Origin: Nemophila menziesii
Taxonomy: Eukaryota > Streptophyta > Magnoliopsida > Boraginales > Hydrophyllaceae
Length of the DNA: 64,000 nucleotides
Direction of reading: 5' to 3'
Assembly (NCBI GenBank): GCA_029959085.1
Contig: JARWIR010000018.1
Location: 3,534,001 to 3,598,000, forward strand
Of the stretch, positions 1 through 11,235 are shown in pieces (within the stretch, counting starts at the first letter, position 1; every line of letters begins with the position of its first letter). The notes under the pieces were generated by a model, which ran no database searches, had not been told where the DNA came from, and was given only the letters and a program-made list of their open reading frames with translations. A program made the translations under genes and the position numbers.

Positions 1-840
1 TTAAGGTTAAAGTTAAGGTTAAGGTTTAAGATTTAAGGTTTAAGGTTCAAGGTCATGGTTAAAGTTAAGGTTAAGGTTTAAGGTTTAAGGCTCAAGGTTA
101 AGGTTAAGTATTAACGCCAAGGTTAAGTTTATGGTTAAGGTTAAGGTTAAAGTTAAGATAAAGGTGAAGGTAAAGGTTAAAGTTAAGGTTTTAGGATTAA
201 GTTTTAGTGTTTAAGGGTTAAGGTTAAAGGTTTAAGGGTTAAGTTTAAAGTTAAGGTTAAGGTGAAGATGAAGATTAAGGTTTAAGGTTTAATGTTTAAA
301 ATGTAAGGTTTAAGGATAAATGTTTAGGCGTTAAGATTAAATTTAAGGTTCCAATGAAGATGAAGATTAGGGTTTAAGGTTTAAGGTTTAAGGTGTAAGA
401 TTTAAGGTTAAGGTTAAGGTTTAAGATTTAAGATTTAAGGTTCAAGGTCAAGGTTAAGGTTAAGTTTCAACATCAAGGTTAAGGTTATGCTTAAAGTTAA
501 GTTTAAAGTTAAGATAAAGGTGAAGGTAAAGGTAAAAGTTAAGGTTTTAGGTTTAAGGTTTACGGTTTTAAGGGTTAAGGTTAAAGGTTTAAGGGTTGAG
601 GGTTAAGTTTAAAGTCACAGTTAAGGTGAAGATGAAGATTAAGGTTTAAGGTTTAATGTTTAAGATGTAAGGTTTAAGGATATATGTTTAGGCGTTAAGA
701 TTAAATTAAAGGTTAAGATGAAGATGAAGATTAGGGTTTAAGGTTTAAGGTGTAAGGTTAAAGTTAAGGTTAAGATTAACGTTTAGGTTAAGATTAAGGT
801 TAAGGTTAAATTTAAGGTCAAGGTTAGGGTTAAGGTTAAA
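1..840. repeat. Degenerate telomere-like (TTAAGG)n/(TTTAAGG)n array
   Basis: The stretch is built almost entirely of 6- and 7-mers of the type TTAAGG and TTTAAGG, with variants such as AAGGTGAAGATGAAG. It resembles the plant telomere unit TTTAGGG with an A inserted, but perfect TTTAGGG runs are absent. A higher-order period of about 356-364 bp is visible. The word GATAAAGGTGAAGGTAAAGG occurs at 157 and 513, and TGTTTAGGCGTTAAG at 321 and 685. G-rich strand is the plus strand. It starts at the window edge, so its full size is unknown. It may be an interstitial telomere-like satellite. Confidence 0.85.
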
Positions 841-1814
841 GAAATAATAGTTAAGAAGTTGAGGTCATGGTTAATAGGTTGAGGGTTAAGGTTCATTTTA
901 ATCCTATTCAACATTTAGTCCCTTAATCCTAAAAAATTTATTATAAATTCAAGTCATGAATCAATATAGTAAGTAAATTATACAGGGAAGGCCTAGGGCC
1001 GGTCCCGAGGGTAGGTTGAAGAGGCGACCGCTTCAGGCCTCCAATTTTTTGATGTTTTAAGGGGTCTTCAATTTATAATATTTTTGCATAAAGGGGTCTC
1101 ATTTTGTAAATTAGACCCCTCGAGGGAAACATTGCTCAGTCTTTTCTATTCATTTTTTTTATTTTTTTAATGACTATCTTTGTGTTTTAATTATAATTTA
1201 AACTAATGCATGTAAAGGAAATATACCATTTACGTTAAAAAGTTTACCAAAAGGTGATAAGGCTTTATTTATCTGTGCTGATTAAGATATTCTACTAATT
1301 AAGTTTTTATGTCACAAAAAAATTAATTGAAAAATTATTATTATTATAGGAGATAAAAAAGATATCACGGTCCCATTGTCATTATCATAATGTTCATGTT
1401 TCAAATGAGATTAAAAATAAAGAAAATAAATTAAATAAAAAATTATTTAAATATTATAATGTAAAGTGATTTTGTTTAATTTTATATTATATCTAGTTGA
1501 ACATTTTTTATAATAAATTTTGAAAAAAATCTTAAATTTTTTAGGACTTTATAAATTTTTATAAAAAGGAATAAATTTTATTTATATGAAAGTTAATTCG
1601 AATTTTTATAATTTTATTTATATGAAGGTTAAAAGGATTATATATTATTTGATATTTCCATGCGTATATGTATATAATAAATAAAAGAATTGGAAAAATA
1701 GGAAAATTATGAGATGAATGGGGGAATTATGAGATAAATAGGGGAATTATGAGATGAATGGGGAAATTTGAGGATAAATAGGGAGAGTTAGGTTTCATTC
1801 TGCTTTATTAAATA
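841..1814. other. AT-rich intergenic DNA with a possible transposon end
   Basis: No gene is visible. A GC-rich patch at about 985-1,140 (GGCCTAGGGCCGGTCCCGAG and the following CGACCGC and CAGGCCTCC words) resembles the termini of plant DNA transposons or derived MITEs, but I could not find a matching inverted end or target duplication, so this is a weak suggestion. The remainder is AT-rich without recognised coding content, apart from the 20-bp tandem repeat at 1,701-1,780. Confidence 0.4.
1701..1780. repeat. Four-copy 20-bp tandem repeat
   Basis: Four consecutive 20-bp units of the type GGGGAATTATGAGATGAATG start at 1,701, 1,721, 1,741 and 1,761. Units 1 and 3 end in GAATG and units 2 and 4 in AAATA, so the array can also be read as a 40-bp dimer repeated twice. 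It lies just before the start of the duplicated segment. Confidence 0.8.
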
Positions 1815-3134
1815 GATATATCATTTTTTATCTGAATTTAAATATAAAAATAATTGAGTTTGATAACTCTTCTTTTAACTGTTCATATATACTGGAAGAA
1901 AAAATTATATAATCAAATATATTATTGATTGATTTTTTATCTCGTTTTTTCTCTATAAAAAGTTATGAAACATACTTTCATCATCAATTATTAATTATTC
2001 TAAGGTTTTTAGACGGTGAACAATGGATTTTCTTTAAGAAAACTCTTTGCCGCAAAACATCCAATATCCAACGAATTTGTGTTTTACGCTAGTAATTCAT
2101 AAAAAAATTTTACAATTATTATCTTATTCAAATCTAATTTTATTATACTTGTGCGGATAACATGTAAATTTATCTTGGAAAATAAAAACATGTAAATTTA
2201 TCAATAAATTTATAATTGGTTTTCAACAAAACACAATAATTTAAACACAAGGGGTTAGGGACCACAATAGCTTAAACACGCGGAAGGGGGATAGGGTCCC
2301 TAAGTATTGAGATTACTAGAAAATTCAAGGATTCATTTTTCAGTCCTTCAAATATTCTTTTGTAAGATTTTACAATACCTTTAATCTAAATGATAGAAAT
2401 AACGATTATATCACATATAATACAACAAAAAATTAACATTGCAATACAATAAAGTATATCTAGAGCGATTTAAGAATTTAAACAGAAACAAAATTTCGAT
2501 TACATATCTTAAGTTGTTGTATGAAAATCGAATTGCATAATCCCAGCTTCAAAAACTTGAAGCCTCCACGCTTTGCACACCGAGTTTTGATCCTTGCTTT
2601 CAGAATCAAATTCTGGCTAGGAGAAAAAAAACCTTTTGTTTTCCTGTGTTTATTTTCTTTTGGAAGAAAACTGATGGGAATATAATATCTGTATAATGAT
2701 TTCTCATTATACTTATATTAACTCAAGAGAAGAAAATGAAAAGACAAGAAGTCGAAAAGTTAGGAACGTATAATGAAATTAATTATCTTAATAATCTGGT
2801 CAGTTACCACCAACGTTCATCAATTATAATATATATTTAATATAATAAAATAAATGCATGCCACAATATATATAAAAAAATATTTCCTTTATAGTTGAAA
2901 GTATAAATCATCAAAATATGATCAACCACTAATGTTCAATTATATTACAAGTCGATGGAGTGTGGGGAAAAATTCCAACACAATCTTCTTATTTATTGTC
3001 AAAACTATATATATCTCCATTGAGATTATGGATGACAATAATATAGAAATATAGTTGTTCATTAAAGTTGGAATTTCGGTTTACAATATCCACTTATTTA
3101 TAATCGACAGCCAATTTTTTAGGGCCATCAAATG
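1815..3134. other. PME-type 3'-flank relic, copy A (no gene)
   Basis: No coding region is visible. Part of this AT-rich stretch is related to the 3' flank of the PME genes. The words around 2,230-2,310 (TTTAAACACAAGGGGTTAGGG and GGGTCCCTAAGTATTGAG) match the flank at 13,145-13,175 and downstream of PME1 at about 41,405-41,450. The block at 3,015-3,110 matches 13,310-13,400. It is therefore probably the remains of an older PME repeat unit without its exons. Compared with 13,145-13,175 it carries a small internal repetition (about 2,262-2,288). Confidence 0.55.
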
Positions 3135-3209
3135 ATGCAGATGCTTTTTTTTTGTCGAATGCATCATACATTAAATAATCAAAAAGTTCATTACATCGTA
3201 TCCTTTCCC

Positions 3210-6200
3210 TAGTGGATGAAAGTCACACGCAGCCAAGTGAGATAATTGGGAAGGAGGAAAGCAATTACAAAGGCTAAACAAAGAACCTTTAAACTCTTGT
3301 TTAGCCACCCAATCAGCTGTCAAGTTTTTTGACCTTTTAACAAAAGAGATCTTGAGTTTAAATATAAGCTTACACAAAATATTCTTAAGTAAAACCTTAG
3401 TAATACAAAAAAATTACTACGAGTTCTATTTTGTTTAATAACATTCAAACAATAATTCTCTATCTTCAGACTTTTAAGAGGAAAGTTAGATGCCAAAGAG
3501 CACGCTTCCATAATCCCCCTTTCTTCTACTTCTTGAAAAGAATTAACTTGAATCTTCTTAGCAACTCCTCCTCGCAAAGTACCTGTTCAGTCCCTAATGA
3601 TAAAAGCAATAACAACTTGGTTAGTTTTTGGATTAATTGATGCGTCACAGCTAATCTTAAAATTCCCTGCAGTAGGTGGTATCGAATTTGAAATCATACT
3701 TCCATTTGATGTAGTAATAACTTGATTCACATCATTTTCAATATCTCCTATATCCATATCAGTGGATTAGGTATCGGAGACAGTTGTTGTTAATTTTGTA
3801 GCCTCAGAAGGATGTCTTATAGCAAGACTAAATTCATCATAGGCTTTAATAGCTTCTTGTAAAATAAACAAAGGGTCACGTTTAGTCCCTCTGAAAATAT
3901 ATTCATTTCTTCCTTTCCAAATAAACCAGGCAATGAAAAAAGAAATTCTCCAAGTTTATTATCCGAAATTCCTTTTCCTCTATTAGCTTTGAATGAAAAT
4001 GGTCCATTTCTTAAAATTGAAAGAAAGATATGTTAAATAATTGAAGCACAAAGGATATACAATCCATACAGCTCTTGCCCAGGAGCAGTGAAACAACAAG
4101 TGTTCTAAATTTTCATCAAACTCCCCACATATATCACACTTTCCTTGATCAATAGATTTCCTTTTTTTTTTCTATTTTCATTAGTAGCTAATCCATTCTC
4201 ATAGCATTTCCAAATGAAGTTTTTATATTTTGGTAAAACTTTACTTTGCCAAATGAACTTCCGATCTGCAGGATCCATCCTGAAGGATGTACCTCCCACT
4301 TTTTTATTCTTAAGTTCTCACACTTAATTTGTGCCTTCCACGGTTTTTTATAACTATCCTTTACTGTAACTTCTCCACTATTAGAATGAATCCAATATGG
4401 AGAATCTATACAGTAGGAGGAAGGTATATAAATATCACAAATGGTTGCAACTAAATTAGTTGTGAATTACTTTTTAATCAAATCAATATTCCAACAATTT
4501 TGATCTTTTATTAGAAGTTCAGAAACCCAAGATATATTACATTCATCAGGTTTACTAATTCTTTCATGATTAGGTATCCATATGTCTTCCCACACTCTTA
4601 TATTCTCATCATTCCCAATTGTCCAAAAAATATCAGTTTTAAAAACATTTCTACCTTGAATCAAGCTCTTCCATCCCAAAGAGAAATTACTACTTAAAGA
4701 GGTCTCAAGAAATTTTGGGTTAAGGAAGTATTAACCTTTAGAGTCTTTATTATTTAAAAATTTCCATGTGTTTGATGCTCAAAGGGCCAAGTTCTGAGTA
4801 TGAAAGTCTTTAAAATCAAGATCTCCATCTTCTTTAGCACTCAATAATGTCTGCCACTTGATCCAATGCCATCTTTTTTCTTCCTTGTTGTTCTAGTAGA
4901 AATTTGTAACAAGAGAAGTAAGATGAGATGTAAGTTTGTATGGAATTAAAACACAGGCATAATAAAGTTATGAGTTGCTCCTATAATTGCTTTAACTAGC
5001 ACTTGTTTACCACTTTTAGTAAGCATTCTAGTTTCCTAATTCTCAATTTTTTATAAAATCATTTCAATCAACCACCCAAGAGATTTAACCTTTGATTTTC
5101 CCCATCCTGATGGAATACCAATGTATTTTTAAAATAATCTTATAAATAAAGTTGGCATAGCTTATTGGTCTAAAAGAAGAGACGAAATCCGGATTTGAGC
5201 ACTTTGGAATAAGTGTTATAATAGTAGCATTAATAGCTTCAAGTGTTGAATAATTCATAATAAAATCTGACACTAGTTTAACCGAATCAATTTTTATTTC
5301 TTCCCAGAATATCTTGAAGAAAAAAATCCCCAAATCCATCTGGACCAAGTGATTTATCACTTTTCAAAGACCAAACTGCACTTTTAATTTCCTTACAATA
5401 TGCCGGACAAATAAGTGAGTAATTCATCTCCTGGGTAACCACACAGTCAATCTTACTCAAAACAGGTGCATAATTTCTCACACCTTCTGTTTTGAATACA
5501 TTATAGTAATATTTTTTGATTTCTTGAGAAATATCATCCTTCTCAGTCAACCACTCGATCTCCTATATCATTATTTATAGTTGAGATTATGTTTCTAGTT
5601 CTTTTTACCTTAGTAATAGAGTAGAAATATTTTCTATTTCTATCTCCAAGCTTTAACCAAGTATTTTTTGATATTTCATCCCAATAAAGTTCCTCTTCTT
5701 TCCAGTAATTCTCAAGATTAAGGCTCAAATTCTTAAAACTACTTTGTTATCATCCGAGTAAGTCTCATTAAACAATTTCTCAAGTTGAGATAATGTGTTT
5801 TTAATCAATAACCGATTATTTAGGACTCTTTTCCTAGACCATTTTGTAATCTGTTTTGGTAAATTTGAGATTTTGTACACAAATCTCTTAATTCCTCTTA
5901 GTTCCATAAAACATCCTTTTTTCCAATGTTCCAATACTAATTTACAAAATTATTCATCATAAATCCATCCTTTTTCAACCAAGAATCTATTCTTGTGAGT
6001 TGAATTATATATACCAAGGTTGAGAATTAGTGGAGAATGGTCAGACCCTGTTGGAGGTAGTAAAGCACTCCATGAATTAGGGAAAATATCCATCCATCTC
6101 TTACTCACAAGAGTTCTATCTAGAATTTGTTTAATCAGCTGGTTGCCATTTCTCTTGTTAGACCAAGAGAGATTACATCCTTTAGCTAGTAACTCAAATA

Positions 6201-6706
6201 GATTATTCCTTTCAATAAACTCATTGAATAGTAACATGTTCTTTTTATGTAAACTTCCGATTTCACCTCCCAATTTTTCTAAAGGATACCTAGTGAGGTT
6301 AAAATCCCCCAAAAGACACCAGCGGTCAGAAATATGAGGTAAATTATCCAACTTTTTCAAGAATCCTTCCTTTTCTATATCAGTTGTTGGACCATACACA
6401 AAATTGATTTCACAAATACATGTGTTAAATCCATCATAAATATATTGTATTAAGTTCTTTTCAGAACTTATAAGATTGATTTTTTCTGATTCTTTAACAA
6501 AAATTGCAATTCCTCCTGACAATCCCTCGGGGTCAACATGAGCTACAAGAGTCATATTTAACTTAGTGCAAACAGTAAGAAGAAAATAAAAAAAAAATAG
6601 TTTCAGAAAAAAATAATACCTCTATATGATGAGCCTTGACCATATCAATCAGGCTCAGCTCTGTCAAGGCTGATCCAATACCTTGACAGTTCCAGGCTTG
6701 TATCAT
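3210..6706 (-). pseudogene. LINE copy A ORF2 (endonuclease-reverse transcriptase), reverse transcriptase core deleted
   Basis: ORF2 begins at the ATG at 6,706 (MIQAWNCQGIGS, the usual start of the APE-type endonuclease), overlapping the end of ORF1 by 62 nt. The endonuclease continues at 5,950-6,555 with LLGDFNLTR and GSDHSPLIL. Part of the reverse transcriptase follows (SLKSDKSLGPDGFGDF; ITLIPKCSNPDF and FRPISYANFIYKIILK). The segment with the FADD catalytic box is missing. The zf-RVT-like region is at 4,105-4,299 (FIWQSKVLPKYKNFIWKCYE). An RNase H-like end lies near 3,210-3,640, where the expected Asp in the LKIEND word reads Tyr. The gene is clearly dead. Confidence 0.85.
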
Positions 6707-8044
6707 TGGAGGTTTTGGGGTTGATTTGGGCCAGCCCTGCAAACCACTTCAGCTTCTTGTTCATCCAACAATCCTTCTTCATACCATTTTTCGATGTCAT
6801 CCTCATTATAATCTTTACAGAAATATATGCATCAGCCATCTCATCATCTTCCCTATCAAAGATAGGGTCAACAAGAGTTGTTGGAGCACATTCTTCATCA
6901 TCTAATAACCCTAGATCCTCCCTTGCTTGTTTTATTCTATTTTTATTCTTCTCTAGATACCCAGAGCAAATATATTTGTACGGGTTTTGAGTTCTAGATG
7001 GGTCAATTATGACTTTAGGTTCACAATGACTTATTGGGATAGTAAATTCAGTTGGGCCTCTACTAGATGGGCCACAAAGTTTTTTAATCTCTTCCGGATC
7101 AAGAGGCCTCAGAGAAGAAGTAGACTCCACTCCCTTGAATATTTCTTGTCCCAAATCAATAGTAGGAAGTAAAAGAGCAGATTGGACTTTGTTTTCTTCT
7201 TTTCCTTCTTTATAATTTTCCTTTAATTCACATAATTCTCCTTCTTCCTTAGAGAATTTTTTTTAAAAACGTTTTTTCATCTTTCTTTTCACTGAGTTCT
7301 CATGCCTGTCAACCTTAAACACAAATTCTTTTGCCTTATTCTCCACTTCTGAGTACTTAATCTAATTTCCCAATCTAATAGACAATTTGATTGGGTTATC
7401 ACAATGCCTTTCCTCATGTGAAAGAATCCCACATAGAAAAGAAAAATCATATAGCTTCTTATACTTAAACGAGATTCAAAATGATTGATCCTTCATTATC
7501 TTAAACATAAACCCAGAAAGAATAGGCTTAGCAACATTAAATTCCACCCTTACTCTGACACAAGGGTTTGTTTATACTTTTCAGGATTAGGTAGTTCAAT
7601 TTCTTTCACAGTACCTAATTTAGCAACAATTTTAGAGACATTTCCTTCTTTTATGAACAATGGAGGAATACCCACTATTCACACCTAGAAAGATATTTCC
7701 TCCAATAGCTTAGGGTTTCTTAAACATTCATCATAATTTTGCACAAGAACATGAAATCCAAAAATATGGTAAGGTCTATTATTCAGACTGTTTCAAGATC
7801 TGATTGTTTCTCAAACTGAACAACACATAGATTTTTTTCCCCATTTCTCAGTAGAAATTCTACCAGTAATACCCCAATATTGTATGATAATTTTCTTAAG
7901 ATATCTAAGATTGATGTTACCTGAAGCTATAATACGAATAAACAGTTTGCGTTCTTCAAACGCAGCATAAATCCTGTCTCTATCAGGAGAGAGGTACAAA
8001 TCATCATGTGATTCGTACTTCTCAGCTTCATTATTAGACGACAT
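6645..8044 (-). pseudogene. LINE copy A ORF1 (gag-like, DUF4283 and zinc knuckle), decayed
   Basis: ORF1 of plant L1 elements encodes an RNA-binding protein that coats the LINE transcript. The likely start is the ATG at 8,044 (MSSNNEAEKYE). A DUF4283-like region follows (FEERKLFIRIIASGNINLRY, then QYWGITGRIST). Next comes the zinc-knuckle region near 7,420-7,460, reading FLCGILSHEERHCDN. Its first cysteine is changed to serine, so only three of the four metal ligands of C-x2-C-x4-H-x4-C remain. The C-terminal part (6,645-7,154) is an open acidic stretch. Several frameshifts and stops lie between these blocks. ORF2 begins inside the 3' end of ORF1. Confidence 0.8.
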
Positions 8045-8356
8045 AAATGTTGATAAATTCGAGTAAATGCTCTGAACTGGAAGACAAACGTGAATGAGAA
8101 ATACAAGATACACGTGAAAGTAATCTTTAAGTAACGAATATTCGCAAATGTGATGAATAGAATATTCAACCTCATGGGTCAAAGAGAAAAAGAGAGAAGA
8201 GAAGAAAGCGGAGAGAGAGAGAGGTAGGTTTAGAGTTTAGAGAGGGGTGTTTTGGTGGTGGTGGATCAGATTGGAAGTGGTGTTGGAGCTCATCTCGGGA
8301 GTCGGGCCAGAGAGGTTTATTTGGTTTTGAGAAAGGAACTTGATCAATGCGGATTC

Positions 8357-8944
8357 AATACTATCCAAAATTATTTGACATGATTCAGCAGCTTGTGTGC
8401 AAAATTTGTTTTTCTTATCAAATATTTCTTCCTAAAAATCATTAGCATATTTTTAAAAAGTCACCGATAAAAAATTTGGCAAACTTTCAAATACCATGCA
8501 TTTATCATCATTTGTAGCAAAGCCTTCACAATATGCACACTCCAATCTTACAACAATTACGTGCATCTTCCAATGTATTTTTCTATTATTTCTTCGATAA
8601 CAATCCTAACGAAAGGGCATTTAGAGTAAAATAAACAAAATATACCCCCACAAGGCAATAAAAATGACGAAAGCTAAAGGAAATCCATGGAAAATCCATT
8701 TACTAAAACTTGGAGGTCCAGCCTCTAGAGAATAACTTTTCTACATTTTAACCAATATCTAATTAACACCTATTCATGATAGTGTACTCATTCCACCCTG
8801 CAATATATATAATCCTTAAAATTACATCTTTACAAAACATTGATACCTCATTCGACTGTGATAGACTTGCGGGTAACCTTTGTGATATTACACTAGCTAC
8901 GAGCATCATCATTGTTGTTGTTGTCTCATTGTGCATCCACATGC
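8357..8944. other. AT-rich stretch between LINE and Athila relic, copy A
   Basis: No gene is recognised. The first bases after 8,356 are the continuation of the LINE target site. The rest may be a strongly decayed part of the same Athila-type pol that is recognisable from 8,945 onward on the minus strand, but no motif supports that. The equivalent stretch in copy B is 49,386-49,970. Confidence 0.4.
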
Positions 8945-10040
8945 TCAGCAAATGCTACAGTTTGCTGAATGGTCCGTGTATATACCAATTTTCGCTTCAA
9001 GAAGATAGGAATGAAACTTGACAAATATGTATACATTGGCTAATAAGTATATCTCAGATATGGTAAAATTCACCTGAGAACTCGAAAAAAGTTTACTAGC
9101 ATAGTATATAGTGTGAAATACCTTCTCCTTATGTTGGCCAAACATGGCGCCTAGTTCTACATCACTTATATCACACATTATCTAAAATAGGAGACTCCAA
9201 TCAAGAGGAATCACGATTCGTGTCGAGAAGAGCATCTCTTTAAGAGACAAGAATGTCTTCATGGACGCATCAACAAAAAGGAATGTGATATCGTTCTCAA
9301 GCAAGATACAAAACAGTTTGGAAACTTTCGAGAAGTTCTTGATACAACAACAGTTGAACCCCGCGTGATCCAAGAAAATCCTAATACCTTTAACGGAAAC
9401 CGAAGATGGTATAGTTTTGATTATCTCATTTTTGCACAATTAACCACTATACATTTTTTGACACCTTATACCCCAACACGATCCCCTCTAGAACCATGAA
9501 GTGATACTTTTACCAATTCAACACTAAGAGTGTCTTTTTGTAAGATATTAACACCTTATCGAGGTTACCAAGACACTCGTCGAAGGCATGCCCAAACACT
9601 GAGAAGTAATCCATGCAAAACTTCCAAAAACTTATTAATCATGTCCCAGAAAATTTCCATCATATACCGCTAAGATGTAGTCGGTGCATTGCATAACCCA
9701 AACGGTATCTCGCGGAAGGCAAATGTGACAAACGAACATGTGAATATGGTCTAATGTTGATCGGTAGGATCAACACAAGTCTGATTATAACCTGAATAAC
9801 CGTCAATGAAGCAATAGTAATCCATACCCACAAGCTTGTCTAGCATTTGATCAATAAATGGAAACGTAAAGTGATTCTACTTTGTCGCTTTGTTCAGCTT
9901 ACGGTAGGACATACACACTCTGCACCCCCTAACGGTTATCGAATGTATGGCTTAGTTATCTTCATTGATGAGGGTGGTCCTATGCTAGTCAAAATTGTTG
10001 AAAATTGCATTAATGGTCATATGCTAGTCGAAATTTTTGA
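8945..10040 (-). pseudogene. Athila/Tat-type reverse transcriptase-RNase H relic, copy A
   Basis: Minus-strand translation gives, in order, the Ty3/gypsy reverse transcriptase motifs. Near 9,900 is MSYRKLNKA, then FIDQMLDKLVG and DYYCFIDGYSGYNQT near 9,780-9,850, and FREIPFGLCNAPT near 9,690-9,720. At 9,182-9,439 comes the connection region (VKGIRIFLDHAGFN, PLDWSLLF). At 8,945-9,178 is the start of RNase H (ISDVELGAMFGQHK, FHTIYYASKLF, SYLLEAKIGIYTDHS). These words are typical of the Athila/Tat lineage. Several frameshifts and stops separate them. It may belong to the same old minus-strand Athila insertion whose gag and LTR lie further right, but intervening DNA prevents proof. Confidence 0.85.
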
Positions 10041-10047
10041 AAATTGA

Positions 10048-11054
10048 CCCTTTGTTATTCGAAATTTGCAAAAGAAATCTATGAATTGTTTGAAAAAACT
10101 TGTTGTTAATATGGAAATTGAATAAAAGTGTTGAATTGTTGACGATACTTGGATTTAATGATTTGTTATGCATTAAAGGGTCCCTGAGAAACTCGAAATT
10201 GGAGTACTAATTTCCTACGGTATCTGAAATCTTAAGCAAATAGTATATTGAGGTTGGAAGAAGATAGTATATGACATGCTTATTTGAATAAAAATTGAAG
10301 ATTGTGTACGACATGATTATTTTGGAAATTTTGATTATAGTCCCTATGAAATTAAAAATGTGCTTATTTTCAGTTACTTGCATCATAAGTCCTTATAAGT
10401 TTCACAAAATATCTAGTTGGCCAAAAGTTTTATAAAATAGTTATTTCTTGAAGTTTTCTTTTATAGACCATATAAATATAAAATTGTATGAGATTTTTCA
10501 TTGAGAGACTATTAGTATTAACTAATAATTAAGCCCTTCCGTTTTAGAATATGTTGATTGAAAAATATGATTTGTACAATTATTTACACCATAAGTCCCT
10601 ATAAGTTTCAAAAAAGAGATTTTGGCCCATAATGTTATTATATTGCTATTTCCTGAAGATTCCTCTTAAATAGCCTTATAAATTTTATTTTTGTATGAGT
10701 TTTTTAATTGAGAGACTATAAAGAATTGCATATAAGTCTCTCTTTTTTTCAAATATGATGATAAAAACTGCTATTTGCAATTATTTGCATAAAAAACTAT
10801 TAGTATTCGAAAATCCATCAGATGCACCAATTAAATGTAATAATTTATAATTTGTTTATTTAATAATACGTACTTCTAATAATTTATTCATTGGTTGTAA
10901 TTTATTCGTTAGTTAAATGTAAGAAGTTGTGTAATTTTTATATACAACAATGTGGTATTTCACTATTTTAAAAGTATATGCTTACAAACTCGTAACAATT
11001 AGATACTAATCCCACGAATCGACATAGCTAATAAAGTTTCATTATTATACAAGT
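10048..11054. other. AT-rich non-coding spacer, copy A, with empty hAT target site
   Basis: No gene is visible. ATTGTGTA at 10,301-10,308 is the unoccupied target of the hAT element found in copy B at 51,337-51,941. The spacer also contains the 206-bp imperfect tandem repeat described separately. Confidence 0.6.
10371..10790. repeat. Imperfect 206-bp tandem duplication, copy A
   Basis: Two units share ATAAGTCC(T/C)TATAAGTTTCA at 10,385 and 10,591, followed in each by TTTTGGCC/TTGGCC-type words, TATTTC(T/C)TGAAG, TTGTATGAG and ATTGAGAGACTAT. The offset is 206 bp. The same pair is present in copy B at 52,026 and 52,232 with the same offset, so the duplication is older than the segmental duplication. 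Confidence 0.7.
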
Positions 11055-11069
11055 AAAAAACTTAGGATC

Positions 11070-11221
11070 ATTATATGCTTACAAACAAGGCTCGAACCCC
11101 TCCCTGAACATGGGTAACCTAGTTCTGATTTCCATGAAAATATATATGGGGAGGCATGTATATCTCCGTGGGATTAGTCGGGTGCGCTCAAGCTAGCCCG
11201 AAACCCATGTAACCAAAAAAA
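11070..11221 (+). mobile_element. Au-like SINE insertion, copy A only
   Basis: An insertion of about 150 bp is flanked by the direct repeat AAAAACTTAGGATC (about 11,056-11,069 and 11,222-11,235) and ends in a poly(A) run. It contains a B-box-like word GGCTCGAACCCC near 11,089 and the tail GGGATTAGTCGGGTGCGCTC followed by AAGCTAGCCCGAAACCC, a signature I recognise from plant Au-type SINEs. Copy B has a single uninterrupted target at about 52,725-52,745. No convincing A box was found, so the 5' end may be truncated. Confidence 0.85.
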
Positions 11222-11235
11222 AAAAACTTAGGATC

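Larger units (their letters stand above)
3145..8346 (-). mobile_element. L1-type LINE, copy A (degenerate, full length apart from an internal deletion)
   Basis: Read on the minus strand, the element has ORF1 with DUF4283-like and zinc-knuckle sequence, then ORF2 with endonuclease, reverse transcriptase, zf-RVT and RNase H segments. It ends in a poly(A) tail, seen as the T-run at 3,145-3,153. The target duplication is ATGCAGATGC at 3,135-3,144 and ATGCGGATTC at 8,347-8,356. The left one has decayed, but copy B keeps the exact form there. It is shorter than its partner at 43,479-49,375 chiefly because about 690 bp of the reverse transcriptase core is missing. It predates the segmental duplication and carries many stops and frameshifts. 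Confidence 0.88.

Noticed and set aside
1..840. Possible true chromosome end
   Set aside because: No perfect TTTAGGG tract exists and units are strongly degenerate, so a functional telomere is unlikely.
8763..9021. Short frames on both strands right of the LINE as separate genes
   Set aside because: They lie at the edge of the Athila pol relic, contain no motif of their own, and their copy-B equivalents are broken.
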